Source: an uncultured Pirellulaceae bacterium
GTDB lineage: Bacteria; Planctomycetota; Planctomycetia; Pirellulales; Pirellulaceae
Direction of reading: 5' to 3'
DNA: 5,618 nucleotides
Assembly (NCBI GenBank): GCA_947258905.1
Contig: CAMYKF010000140.1
Location: 1 to 5,618, forward strand
Under the pieces are notes generated by a model. That model was not told the origin of the DNA, did no database searches, and was given only the letters and a program-made list of their open reading frames with translations. The position numbers and the translations under genes are program-made. Positions 1-5,618 of this stretch are shown here, piece by piece; positions within the stretch are counted from its first letter, which is position 1; each line of letters opens with the position of its first letter.

Positions 1-851
1 ACCAGCAGCACGACGACGTAGGCGTTGGGATGATTAGCCAGCACCGAGCGGGCCATGTTTTGCATGAGCATGGTTTTGCCAGCCCTCGGCGGGCTGACGA
101 TCAGGCCACGCTGGCCAAATCCGATGGGAGCCAGCATATCGACGACGCGGGTCGACATTTCCGACTCGTTGCATTCCAGGACGATCCGCTGGTTGGGATG
201 CAGGGGCGTCAGTTCGTCAAAGGCGGGCTGTCGCGACGCCAGATCGGGTTCCTGGCCATTGACCGAGTTGATCCGCAACAGGGCAAAGTACTTTTCCGAT
301 TCCTTGGGCGGGCGAATCTGGCCGCATACCAGCGAGCCGGTGCGCAGATTGAACTTGCGAATTTGGCTGGGTGACACGTAGATGTCGTCCATGCAAACGC
401 GGTAGTTATGTTCGTTGCTGCGCAGGAACCCGTAACCGTCGGGGAGTATTTCCAGCGTGCCTTCGCCGTACATCATGCCGTGTTCACGCAACCGTACCTT
501 GATCACGCCCAGCACCAGTTCGCTGCGGGACATGTCGTCGGTGTCTTCCACACCTTCGGCGCGGGCGGCATCGGTCAGTTGTTCCAGCGGCATTTGCTGC
601 AGTCGTGTGATGTTGGCCTGATCCACATGACCGTCGCCTTCGGGCGGAGCCTGGTCTGAGTCGAAGTCGTATTCGCTGGCGATCTGCTCAGCCAGGGACA
701 ACGGGTCGCCGCCCGATTCCAACTGGCGAATACGCTGGTTAATTTCCGAATTGGACTCGTATCCCGGGTGTCTTCGACCGTGGGAGCGGCGTCCGCCGGG
801 ACCGCGATTGGAGCGCCGCGACTTGCCGCGCGTGTCTCTGGTTCTATCCAT
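1..851 (-). CDS. rho: Transcription termination factor Rho, N-terminal 283 residues (runs off the left edge)
   Basis: Rho is a hexameric RNA-dependent ATPase/helicase that loads on C-rich nascent RNA in the cytoplasm and releases RNA polymerase. Visible in order: a basic, Arg/Gly-rich tail (about residues 1-30); an acidic linker to about 83; a Rho_N helical domain (about 84-125); the cold-shock-like RNA-binding domain with RNP1 motif DGYGFLR (138-144) and the conserved DDIYVSPSQIRKFNLRTG block (155-172); then LTPLH (214-218) and the Walker A loop SPPRAGKT (253-260). K259 matches E. coli K184, while R256 replaces K181, a conservative change. The window ends shortly after, so Walker B, the Q and R loops and the C-terminus are not seen. 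By alignment from memory, the protein starts about 78 residues earlier than E. coli Rho. The start at 851 is supported by GGGAG six bases upstream. It is the last visible gene of the polA-coaE-rho group, 165 bases after coaE. Identification is secure. Confidence 0.97.
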   Translation of the reverse strand, partial: MDRTRDTRGKSRRSNRGPGGRRSHGRRHPGYESNSEINQRIRQLESGGDPLSLAEQIASEYDFDSDQAPPEGDGHVDQANITRLQQMPLEQLTDAARAEGVEDTDDMSRSELVLGVIKVRLREHGMMYGEGTLEILPDGYGFLRSNEHNYRVCMDDIYVSPSQIRKFNLRTGSLVCGQIRPPKESEKYFALLRINSVNGQEPDLASRQPAFDELTPLHPNQRIVLECNESEMSTRVVDMLAPIGFGQRGLIVSPPRAGKTMLMQNMARSVLANHPNAYVVVLL

Positions 852-857
852 GTTGTG

Positions 858-862
858 CTCCC
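858..862 (-). promoter_or_regulatory. Ribosome binding site of rho
   Basis: Reading the minus strand, GGGAG lies six bases before the ATG at 851. It is the clearest Shine-Dalgarno match among the three minus-strand genes. It decides the rho start, so the long basic N-terminal extension belongs to the protein. Confidence 0.7.
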
Positions 863-919
863 GTATATTTTGAAAAGAAGAACGGGGATTTAATTAAGGT
901 GGGAAGGTTGGTTTGTCTT
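863..919 (-). promoter_or_regulatory. Candidate rut-like (Rho-loading) stretch in the rho leader
   Basis: On the minus strand these 57 bases contain 18 C and only 2 G, with many pyrimidine-C steps (ACC, TCCC, TCCCC, TTC) and little self-complementarity. C-rich, G-poor, unstructured RNA is what Rho's primary site binds. In E. coli, rho is known to be autoregulated by Rho-dependent attenuation in its leader. The stretch ends directly before the ribosome binding site of rho, which fits a feedback role. The composition is observed; the function is inferred. The same stretch contains an AT-rich TTAATTAA that could instead belong to a promoter, but I found no convincing -35/-10 pair. Confidence 0.4.
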
Positions 920-939
920 CCGTCGCTATTGCCGTCGCT
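920..939. repeat. 8-base tandem direct repeat in the coaE-rho gap
   Basis: CCGTCGCT occurs at 920-927 and again at 932-939 on the plus strand, separated by ATTG, giving a 12-base period. It lies just upstream of the C-rich leader segment as read toward rho. No function can be assigned, and it may be chance. The rest of the 852-1016 gap shows a 10-base palindrome GGCGATCGCC (997-1006) and no hairpin followed by a T-run on the minus strand, so no intrinsic terminator after coaE is evident. Confidence 0.35.
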
Positions 940-1016
940 TTTTTGGCCTGCTGCCCGTAAACGGAGTGTGGGCCTCAGGTTGCCGGAGATCACGGGGGCG
1001 ATCGCCGGTGGGCCAG

Positions 1017-1640
1017 TTACTGACGGGGCAGGTGATCGAACTGCCCGTCCATGCAACTTTCCCAAAATGCCTCCACTTGCCTCGTGGTTTCGTCCAGTGA
1101 CCCGTTGTTGTCAATGATCACCTGACTGAGCCGCCGTTTGTCCCCGACCGGAGCCTGCCGCGTCTCGCGGGCGTCGAACATTTCGCGAGTCCAGCCGCGG
1201 ACGCTGGCGCGCTGGCGGCGAGTCTCAAGTTCGCAGTCCACGAAAACCAGCTGGTCGCACATCTGATACCAGCCGGTCTTGACCATGATCGGTGCGTCCA
1301 GCACCAGCATGGGACTTGTCCCGGACTTACGTATCTGTTCAATAGCTTGTTGCAACCGCTCGCCGATCAGGGGGTGGGTGATCTCCTCCAGGTGTTTTAG
1401 TTGTTGAGGTTGGTCAGGGTCAAACACGATCGCCGCCATTTTGCCGCGATCCACTTCGCCATCCGGTGAAAAAACGGTCTCACCCCAACGCTCACGGATC
1501 GCTGTCTTTACAGCCGGCACCTTCAGGACCGAGTGACCGATCTGGTCCGCATCCAGAACAACTGCGCCCAACGCCTTCAACCGATCCGTCACAACGCTTT
1601 TGCCACTGGCGATGCCTCCCACAATCCCAATGACAATCAT
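1017..1640 (-). CDS. coaE: Dephospho-CoA kinase
   Basis: This cytoplasmic P-loop kinase phosphorylates the 3'-hydroxyl of the ribose in dephospho-CoA with ATP, the final step of coenzyme A synthesis. The 207-residue protein has the usual family length of about 200. It begins with a beta strand running into the P-loop GGIASGKS (8-15, K14), followed by the family signature DADQIGH (30-36), an ITHP segment (87-90) before the lid helices, and VLDAP (113-117), the strand that ends in the substrate-site acidic residue. The C-terminal region has the Arg-rich QRASVRG segment (about 143-149) and the typical VIIDNNGSLDE ending (174-184). The start at 1640 is chosen because CoaE proteins normally begin two to five residues before the IGIVGG strand. 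The frame stays open upstream to an ATG at 1745, but those extra 35 residues do not look like CoaE. No clear Shine-Dalgarno precedes 1640. It sits between polA and rho on the same strand. Confidence 0.95.
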   Translation of the reverse strand: MIVIGIVGGIASGKSVVTDRLKALGAVVLDADQIGHSVLKVPAVKTAIRERWGETVFSPDGEVDRGKMAAIVFDPDQPQQLKHLEEITHPLIGERLQQAIEQIRKSGTSPMLVLDAPIMVKTGWYQMCDQLVFVDCELETRRQRASVRGWTREMFDARETRQAPVGDKRRLSQVIIDNNGSLDETTRQVEAFWESCMDGQFDHLPRQ

Positions 1641-1864
1641 GCAGCGCAAATTTGAACAGGTTGAAGGAAAAGTGTAACGAGCCACGAAAACAGGTCTCTT
1701 GTTTGCTCCATCACCTGCTTCGTCGCAAAACCATCGTGCTGCCAAACGGGGAGTCAGGCTGGAGATGGTTGCCGTCGGTCGTGAAAAGTTGTTCTGAACA
1801 CCAGTTATTCGGTGTCTTCAGTCCGCATACCAACATATCCATTACGCCGTCAATAATCCAATTT
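1641..1864 (-). other. polA-coaE intergenic gap
   Basis: This 224-base gap carries no credible gene. The open frames crossing it are extensions of neighbouring frames, with Cys/Trp/Arg-rich translations typical of non-coding sequence. It holds one bulged hairpin just after the polA stop (1794-1821). I could not find a convincing promoter for coaE, and no Shine-Dalgarno is obvious before its ATG. Read-through from polA and an unrecognised promoter both remain possible. Confidence 0.5.
1794..1821 (-). terminator. Weak bulged hairpin downstream of polA, possible 3' end
   Basis: Arms CTGAACACC (1794-1802) and GGTGTCTTCAG (1811-1821) pair over nine bases with a two-base bulge and an eight-base loop. 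On the minus strand the hairpin is followed by AACAACTTTT, so only a four-T run appears after a six-base gap. It lies about 45 bases after the polA stop codon. It could stabilise the mRNA 3' end or act as a poor terminator. The low GC of the stem and the late T-run argue against strong intrinsic termination. Confidence 0.25.
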
Positions 1865-4702
1865 CTAATCGGGTTTTCCCGGAAAATCAATTGGTTTCGT
1901 GTCCCCCCACGATGGGCCACTTTCCATATCCACACGCAGCGGAACCCGCAGTTCCGCGGCTGAAACCATCGATTCATGAACCAGTTTGGCGGTTTCCACC
2001 TGGTGATCCGGATCGAATTCAAAAACCAGTTCATCATGGATTTGCAGCAGTAACCTTGCCGGCACTGCGTCACTGGATAACCTGCGGTCTACCTGAATCA
2101 TCGCCAGTTTGATGAGGTCGGCGGCCGAACCCTGAATGACCGTATTAATGGCAGTCCGTTCGGCAAAATTCAAAAACCGCGAATGTCCGATCTTGTCCGG
2201 ATGCCGCACGCCGTCGATACGTCGTCGCCGACCAAGAATGGTCGTCACGACACCGTCGCGATTGGCGCTTGCCAGCACTTCACGCGAGAATTCCGACACC
2301 CCCGGATAACGCTGAAAATAGGCGTCTATAAAATCAGCAGCCTCGTCCTTGCTGATACCGATGGATTTGGCCAGCCCAAACGGAGTCTGCCCGTAGATGA
2401 TTCCAAAGTTAACCGTCTTGGCCGCGCGTCGCATATCGGAGGTCACTGCGTCCAGTGGCACCTGGTTGATCTCGGCCGCAACGGCGGTGTGAATGTCCTG
2501 ACCGGAACGAAAGGCACCGACCAGCGCCTCATCCTGGCTGAAGTGGGCCAGCATTCGCAATTCGATCTGCGAATAGTCTGCTGACAGTAACAGCCACTCC
2601 TGCGGATCGGCCACAAAGGCCTTGCGGATCTGGCGTCCGGTTTCAGTGCGAATTGGAATGTTTTGCAGATTCGGGTCCGAGGAACTAAGTCGTCCGGTTG
2701 CTGCCACATCCTGCATGAATGATGTATGCACGCGTCCGGTTTGCGGGTTGATCAGACGGATCAGGGCATCGGTGTAGGTGCTGCGCAATTTCGCAAACTG
2801 GCGGTACTCAATAATGCGTCGTGGCAACTCGTGGTCTTCAGCCAGTGTTTCCAGCACATCGACGGCGGTGCTGCGGCCGGTCGCCGTTTTTTTGATCACC
2901 GGCAATTTGAGTTCATCAAACAACACGGCAGCCATTTGCTGGGGCGAATCGAGATTGAATTCGCTGCCAGCCAACTCGTAAATCTGCTCGCGCAGTTTGT
3001 CGATCTCGGCCGAGAACTCCTTGCTTAGACTCTCCAGCACCTGGCGATCCACACGAATCCCCGTGTACTCCATGTCTGCCAGCACCCGCACCAGCGGCAT
3101 TTCCAGATCGCGAAACAACTCCAGCAATCCCGCCGCTTCCAGGCGATCGTGCAACAGCTGGTACAGGCGAAACGGTACGTCGGCATCTTCGGCCGCGTAG
3201 TCGGTGACCAGGTCGACATGCACGTCATTCATTTGCCGCCGGGATCGTCCGCTGCCGATCAACTCGCTGATCTTGATCGTTTTGTGATTCAGATAGCGGC
3301 GTGCCAGGTCATCAATGCCGTGATTGCGTTGACCGGCATCCAGCAAATAATCGGCGACCATGGTGTCGAACAGGTTGCCCCTCGGTGATACGCCCAGACC
3401 ACGCAATACCACGATGTCGTATTTCAGGTTCTGGCCGATCTTTTCGACCTGGTCGTCCTCCAGTAGCGGTCGCACGAGTTTGATGGCGGTGTCAGCTTCG
3501 ATATGCGGCTGGCCGGCAGGCGACATCACGGGAATGTACGCCGCCTGACCCGGGCCCCAAGCCAGCGAGAAACCGACCAGTTCGGCAATGCGTGGGTGAG
3601 AGGACGTGGTTTCAGTGTCAAAGGCGATCCGCGGAAGTTTCCGCAATCGCTCGACCAGCTGTTTGAGTTCGGCGGGTTCGGCAACCGTTTGATAACTGGT
3701 TTCCCAGCGGGTGGGAGCCTGGGCGATGGGCATTTCGCTAATGCGCTTGGCCAGAGACCGGAAGCCGAGCTGGTCGCACAACTCCAACGCGGCCGCCACA
3801 TCGATGTTGCCGATTCGCGCCGCTTCCCAGTCCGTTTCGATGGGCACCTGGTCTTCCAGACGCACCAGGTCGCGGCTGAGCCGCGCCAATTCGGCGTTGG
3901 CCTCGATCTTCTCACGCTGTTTGGCACTTTTCAGCTGGTCGACCTTGCCGAGCAGTCCTTCCAGCGAGCCAAACTGGTCCAGAAACTTTTGTGCGGTCTT
4001 GGGACCGATCGAGGGAAGCCCCGGCACGTTGTCGACCGAGTCGCCGACCATGGCCTGAAAATCCACAACCTGATCGGGCCGAATACCCCAGTCGTTCATC
4101 AGGGCGGCTTCGTCGTAGATCTGGTTCTTGCGAATGTTGTACAGCTTGACGCGATCAGTGATCAGCTGCCGACAGTCCTTGTCGCTGGTAACGACAAAGC
4201 AGCGACCGCCCCGCTCCTGAACCTCCCGTGCGATCGTAGCCATGATGTCGTCGGCTTCGTAATTGGCGATGTCCATCACGGGAATACCGAGCGCATGCAG
4301 CAATTCCTGAATCAGCGGAATCTGGCTGCGTAAATTATCGGGCATCGGATCGCGATGAGCCTTGTACTCCTTGTACATGTCATTGCGGAAGGTGATTTCG
4401 CTGCGGTCGAAAGTGCAAATCAGGTACGCTGGATTTTTCTTTTCGATGATGTCCAGCACGTCGCGCAGGAAACCGAACACGGCATTGACCGGCTGGCCGG
4501 AGGGCGAAGTCATTTCGCCGACGGCAAAGAACACCTGATAGATCAGCGAGTGCGCATCGATCACCCATACCGTCGAGCTCTCGATATCCTGACGCGCCGT
4601 GGCCTGTTTGGCAGCCGCTGCGGCTTGCGGGTCGTCGGCCGGCGGTTTATCGGGAGCGACATCGAATTCGAGAAAGGTTTTTTGTCGTGCAGGCGGACTC
4701 AT
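1865..4702 (-). CDS. polA: DNA polymerase I, three-domain
   Basis: Pol I fills gaps, removes RNA primers and acts in excision repair. With the start at 4702 the protein has 945 residues (E. coli 928). A low-complexity Ala-rich leader (1-43) precedes the 5' nuclease, where D49, D99, E149, D151, D152, D174, D176, D221 and D224 each match the E. coli metal-binding acids at a constant offset of 36. The proofreading domain keeps D362 and E364 (FDTET), N425/D429 (NLKYD) and Y502/D506 (YAAED), so it should be active. The polymerase domain has motif A ADYSQIELR with D709, motif B with R758, K762, F766 and Y770, and motif C QIHDELVF with D890 and E891. F766 (E. coli F762) predicts discrimination against dideoxynucleotides. 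The frame is open to an ATG at 4783, but those 27 residues (Cys/Trp/His-rich) look non-coding, and a terminator-like hairpin overlaps them. No clear ribosome binding site is seen at 4702, so the exact start is less certain than the identity. Confidence 0.96.
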   Translation of the reverse strand: MSPPARQKTFLEFDVAPDKPPADDPQAAAAAKQATARQDIESSTVWVIDAHSLIYQVFFAVGEMTSPSGQPVNAVFGFLRDVLDIIEKKNPAYLICTFDRSEITFRNDMYKEYKAHRDPMPDNLRSQIPLIQELLHALGIPVMDIANYEADDIMATIAREVQERGGRCFVVTSDKDCRQLITDRVKLYNIRKNQIYDEAALMNDWGIRPDQVVDFQAMVGDSVDNVPGLPSIGPKTAQKFLDQFGSLEGLLGKVDQLKSAKQREKIEANAELARLSRDLVRLEDQVPIETDWEAARIGNIDVAAALELCDQLGFRSLAKRISEMPIAQAPTRWETSYQTVAEPAELKQLVERLRKLPRIAFDTETTSSHPRIAELVGFSLAWGPGQAAYIPVMSPAGQPHIEADTAIKLVRPLLEDDQVEKIGQNLKYDIVVLRGLGVSPRGNLFDTMVADYLLDAGQRNHGIDDLARRYLNHKTIKISELIGSGRSRRQMNDVHVDLVTDYAAEDADVPFRLYQLLHDRLEAAGLLELFRDLEMPLVRVLADMEYTGIRVDRQVLESLSKEFSAEIDKLREQIYELAGSEFNLDSPQQMAAVLFDELKLPVIKKTATGRSTAVDVLETLAEDHELPRRIIEYRQFAKLRSTYTDALIRLINPQTGRVHTSFMQDVAATGRLSSSDPNLQNIPIRTETGRQIRKAFVADPQEWLLLSADYSQIELRMLAHFSQDEALVGAFRSGQDIHTAVAAEINQVPLDAVTSDMRRAAKTVNFGIIYGQTPFGLAKSIGISKDEAADFIDAYFQRYPGVSEFSREVLASANRDGVVTTILGRRRRIDGVRHPDKIGHSRFLNFAERTAINTVIQGSAADLIKLAMIQVDRRLSSDAVPARLLLQIHDELVFEFDPDHQVETAKLVHESMVSAAELRVPLRVDMESGPSWGDTKPIDFPGKPD

Positions 4703-4746
4703 GTGTTTGCAACCGTGCGGCGAGCTTTCAGATGGCCAGCCCCCGG

Positions 4747-4787
4747 AATAAAAAGCGGTTTGAATGGCATAACGCCCGGCCAACCGC
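4747..4787 (-). terminator. Terminator/attenuator-like hairpin upstream of polA
   Basis: On the minus strand GCGGTT (4787-4782) pairs with AACCGC (4760-4755), and an inner GGC/GCC pairing (4781-4779 with 4768-4766) can extend the stem. TTTTTATT (4754-4747) follows immediately. This is the arrangement of an intrinsic terminator, though the outer stem is only six base pairs and a five-base bulge is needed. It ends about 45 bases before the polA ATG at 4702. No minus-strand gene is visible upstream within the window, so it would act either as an attenuator in the polA leader or as a block to antisense transcription. Function is inferred from shape alone. Confidence 0.33.
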
Positions 4788-5023
4788 GTCGTAAGGGAAC
4801 TGGCAAAGGGTTTCGTATCTGCTGATTATCCCGTCTGCGCGGCGTGTCGGAACCAGTGGTGATCAACATCTTGTCGGAACAGGGCGGCCCAATGGTCATC
4901 AAAATCGTCAGAAACCGGCGCCGAGCAAGGACATGGCCGCCAATCGTGGCCATACGAATTGTTAAACCGGAGGAAAGCAACTTGAGGATCGTCCGGGGCT
5001 TGTGACAGCGTGGTTTAATTTGT

Positions 5024-5052
5024 TTGACACCGTTTTTTGCCGTATCTAGAAT
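5024..5052 (+). promoter_or_regulatory. Sigma-70-type promoter for the plus-strand membrane protein gene
   Basis: A perfect -35 TTGACA (5024-5029) is followed after exactly 17 bases by TAGAAT (5047-5052), a five-of-six match to TATAAT. Transcription would begin near 5059, giving a leader of about 170 bases before the ATG at 5232. It is the best promoter match in the window and is oriented toward the only plus-strand gene. Confidence 0.75.
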
Positions 5053-5096
5053 CAAAACGGGGGAAAAAGACCCAAACCACCTCTTTCCAGCTGGCT

Positions 5097-5136
5097 GATT
5101 CAGGCAGTGATATCACTCGTTTGATGGCACCTGATC
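5097..5136 (+). promoter_or_regulatory. Nested inverted repeats in the 5' leader
   Basis: A 12-base perfect palindrome AGTGATATCACT (5106-5117) sits inside a longer pairing between GATTCAGG (5097-5104) and CCTGATC (5130-5136), which needs one bulged base. The element begins about 40 bases after the predicted transcription start. It could be an operator for a dimeric regulator or part of a folded leader RNA. The repeats are seen directly; the role is a guess. Confidence 0.35.
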
Positions 5137-5183
5137 GCCGGTAAACTGGAGTTTCTTTTCCTGTCATTCGATATTGAATCAAT

Positions 5184-5205
5184 CTGCAGTTGTTTTTGAC
5201 TGCGG
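5184..5205 (+). promoter_or_regulatory. Hairpin just upstream of the ribosome binding site
   Basis: CTGCAGT (5184-5190) and ACTGCGG (5199-5205) can form a seven-base-pair stem, including one G-U pair, with loop TGTTTTTG. It ends 14 bases before the Shine-Dalgarno, and a second palindrome GCAAATTTGC (5205-5214) abuts it. Alternative pairing here could control access to the ribosome binding site, but this is inference. Confidence 0.35.
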
Positions 5206-5219
5206 CAAATTTGCTTATC

Positions 5220-5225
5220 AGGAGA
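5220..5225 (+). promoter_or_regulatory. Ribosome binding site of the membrane protein gene
   Basis: AGGAGA lies six bases before the ATG at 5232. It is the strongest Shine-Dalgarno in the window and fixes the start of the plus-strand gene. Confidence 0.8.
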
Positions 5226-5231
5226 ACCGTT

Positions 5232-5618
5232 ATGGCGGCTCGCGAGAACCAGGGATACCTGATCGCCGTTATTCTGCTTGTGTTGCTGTCGGTCATTTTG
5301 GCGATCGCCACGTTTTTCGGATTCTCCTCAATGATGGAAGCATCCGGGCGAGCTGACGAATTGCAGGCGAGCCTGGATGCCGAACGCAAAGCCAGTCTGG
5401 CTTATCAGGCCCAGGGAGATATTCTCAAGGCCTATCTGGGTGTCGAAGGCAAATCGATCGCCGAAGTCCCCACGTCCCAGGAACAACTGAACATGTCGGG
5501 TGTGGCAGCCGTGATTGACGAGACGGGCCGCATTACCGAAGCCTACAACACGGACATGGCGAGCTATGTCAACAAGCCGGAGGGTGTCGATCTGAACTAT
5601 CGCGGCCTGATGCAGGAC
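5232..5618 (+). CDS. Membrane-anchored coiled-coil protein of unknown function, N-terminal 129 residues (runs off the right edge)
   Basis: I cannot assign a function. The visible part starts with a short polar segment (MAARENQG) and then one strongly hydrophobic span (about residues 9-31, rich in Ile/Leu/Val and ending in TFFGF). It lacks a signal-peptidase motif, so it reads as an uncleaved anchor. Residues about 35-69 are Ala/Glu/Leu/Arg-rich with heptad-like spacing, suggesting a coiled coil. After that comes a mixed polar region that includes AAVIDETGRITEAYN (92-106). With Arg4 before the span and the long tail after it, the tail most likely faces the periplasm. The frame is open to the window edge with no stop, and the start is supported by AGGAGA six bases upstream and by a consensus-like promoter. 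It is divergent from polA, so linked function is not implied. From memory, planctomycete genomes encode hypothetical proteins with very similar starts. It could also be a secretion or envelope component. Confidence 0.85.
   Translation, partial: MAARENQGYLIAVILLVLLSVILAIATFFGFSSMMEASGRADELQASLDAERKASLAYQAQGDILKAYLGVEGKSIAEVPTSQEQLNMSGVAAVIDETGRITEAYNTDMASYVNKPEGVDLNYRGLMQD

Larger units (their letters stand above)
4703..5231. other. Divergent intergenic region between polA and the membrane protein gene
   Basis: This 529-base stretch separates two divergent genes and holds no gene I can support. Small open frames cross it on both strands, but their translations are Arg-rich, lack start signals and match nothing I recognise. 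It contains a terminator-like hairpin near polA, a 9-base direct repeat TGTCGGAAC (4845-4853 and 4872-4880, 27 bases apart), an inverted repeat ATGGCC/GGCCAT (4933-4938 and 4948-4953), a plus-strand sigma-70-type promoter (5024-5052), and a structured leader up to the ribosome binding site at 5220. I could not find a convincing polA promoter. The nearest -10 look-alike, GATAAT on the minus strand at 4825-4830, lacks a properly spaced -35. Confidence 0.6.

Noticed and set aside
30..659. Three plus-strand open frames (30-374, 55-381, 408-659) opposite rho
   Set aside because: The minus strand encodes a clear Rho across the whole stretch, so these are frame shadows.
997..1006. Palindrome GGCGATCGCC, also present at 5300-5309, as a HIP1-like repeat
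   Set aside because: Two copies in this GC-rich window are compatible with chance. One is inside a coding region, and nothing else suggests a cyanobacterial-type repeat.
1711..2073. A 120-codon minus-strand frame overlapping the polA 3' end and the polA-coaE gap
   Set aside because: It is out of frame with polA and overlaps its conserved C-terminus. The translation is rich in Trp, Asn and Arg, like a shadow frame.
3503..4333. A 276-codon plus-strand open frame opposite polA
   Set aside because: It lies antisense to the conserved 5' nuclease and linker coding region. Its translation resembles no family I know, and no ribosome binding site supports it. Long antisense frames are common opposite GC-rich genes.
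4703..4783. An upstream ATG at 4783 as the true polA start (972 residues)
   Set aside because: The added 27 residues are Cys/Trp/His-rich and unlike Pol I. The terminator-like hairpin falls inside this stretch.
4355..4825. A 156-codon plus-strand open frame over the polA 5' end
   Set aside because: It is antisense to conserved nuclease motifs, has no start signal, and gives a translation without recognisable domains.
4825..4850. A minus-strand promoter for polA (GATAAT with CCGACA)
   Set aside because: The spacer is only 14 bases and the -35 match is poor.
4826..5005. A short plus-strand frame whose middle (PVVINILSEQGGPMVIKIV) looks mildly protein-like
   Set aside because: There is no ribosome binding site before its possible GTG or ATG starts, the second half is Arg-rich and unconvincing, and it ends before the strong promoter. 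A gene remnant cannot be excluded but is not supported.
4699..5055. A 118-codon minus-strand open frame upstream of polA
   Set aside because: It is Arg/Pro-rich without domain character, has no ribosome binding site, and crosses the terminator-like hairpin and the plus-strand promoter.
5015..5389. A 124-codon minus-strand open frame over the leader and start of the plus-strand gene
   Set aside because: It is antisense to the well-supported promoter, leader and membrane-span coding region, and has no start signal.

Overview
This window looks like a housekeeping stretch of a planctomycete chromosome, probably a Pirellula/Rhodopirellula-type lineage. That guess rests on three things: the gene order, the style of the proteins, and a divergent single-span membrane protein whose N-terminus resembles planctomycete hypothetical proteins I recall. 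No search could be run, so the taxonomy is an inference. Base composition is moderately GC-rich throughout. I see no mobile element, CRISPR array, tRNA or rRNA.

Layout. Three genes lie on the minus strand, in transcription order polA (4702 to 1865), coaE (1640 to 1017) and rho (851, running off the left edge). The gaps between them are 224 and 165 bases. On the plus strand, facing away from polA, a membrane-anchored coiled-coil protein starts at 5232 and runs off the right edge. A 529-base non-coding region (4703-5231) separates the two divergent units. It holds a good sigma-70-type promoter for the plus-strand gene, a leader of roughly 170 bases with several inverted repeats, and a terminator-like hairpin with a T-run just upstream of polA.

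Function. PolA is a complete three-domain DNA polymerase I; every catalytic residue I could place against E. coli Pol I is conserved in all three active sites. CoaE performs the last step of coenzyme A synthesis. Rho is the transcription terminator helicase and carries a long basic N-terminal extension. These genes do not form one pathway. Their shared strand suggests possible co-transcription, but the gaps are large enough for separate promoters.

The most interesting non-coding signal is a 57-base, C-rich and almost G-free stretch in the rho leader RNA (18 C, 2 G). It resembles a Rho utilisation site and suggests autoregulation. I found no evidence of an undescribed multi-gene system here.
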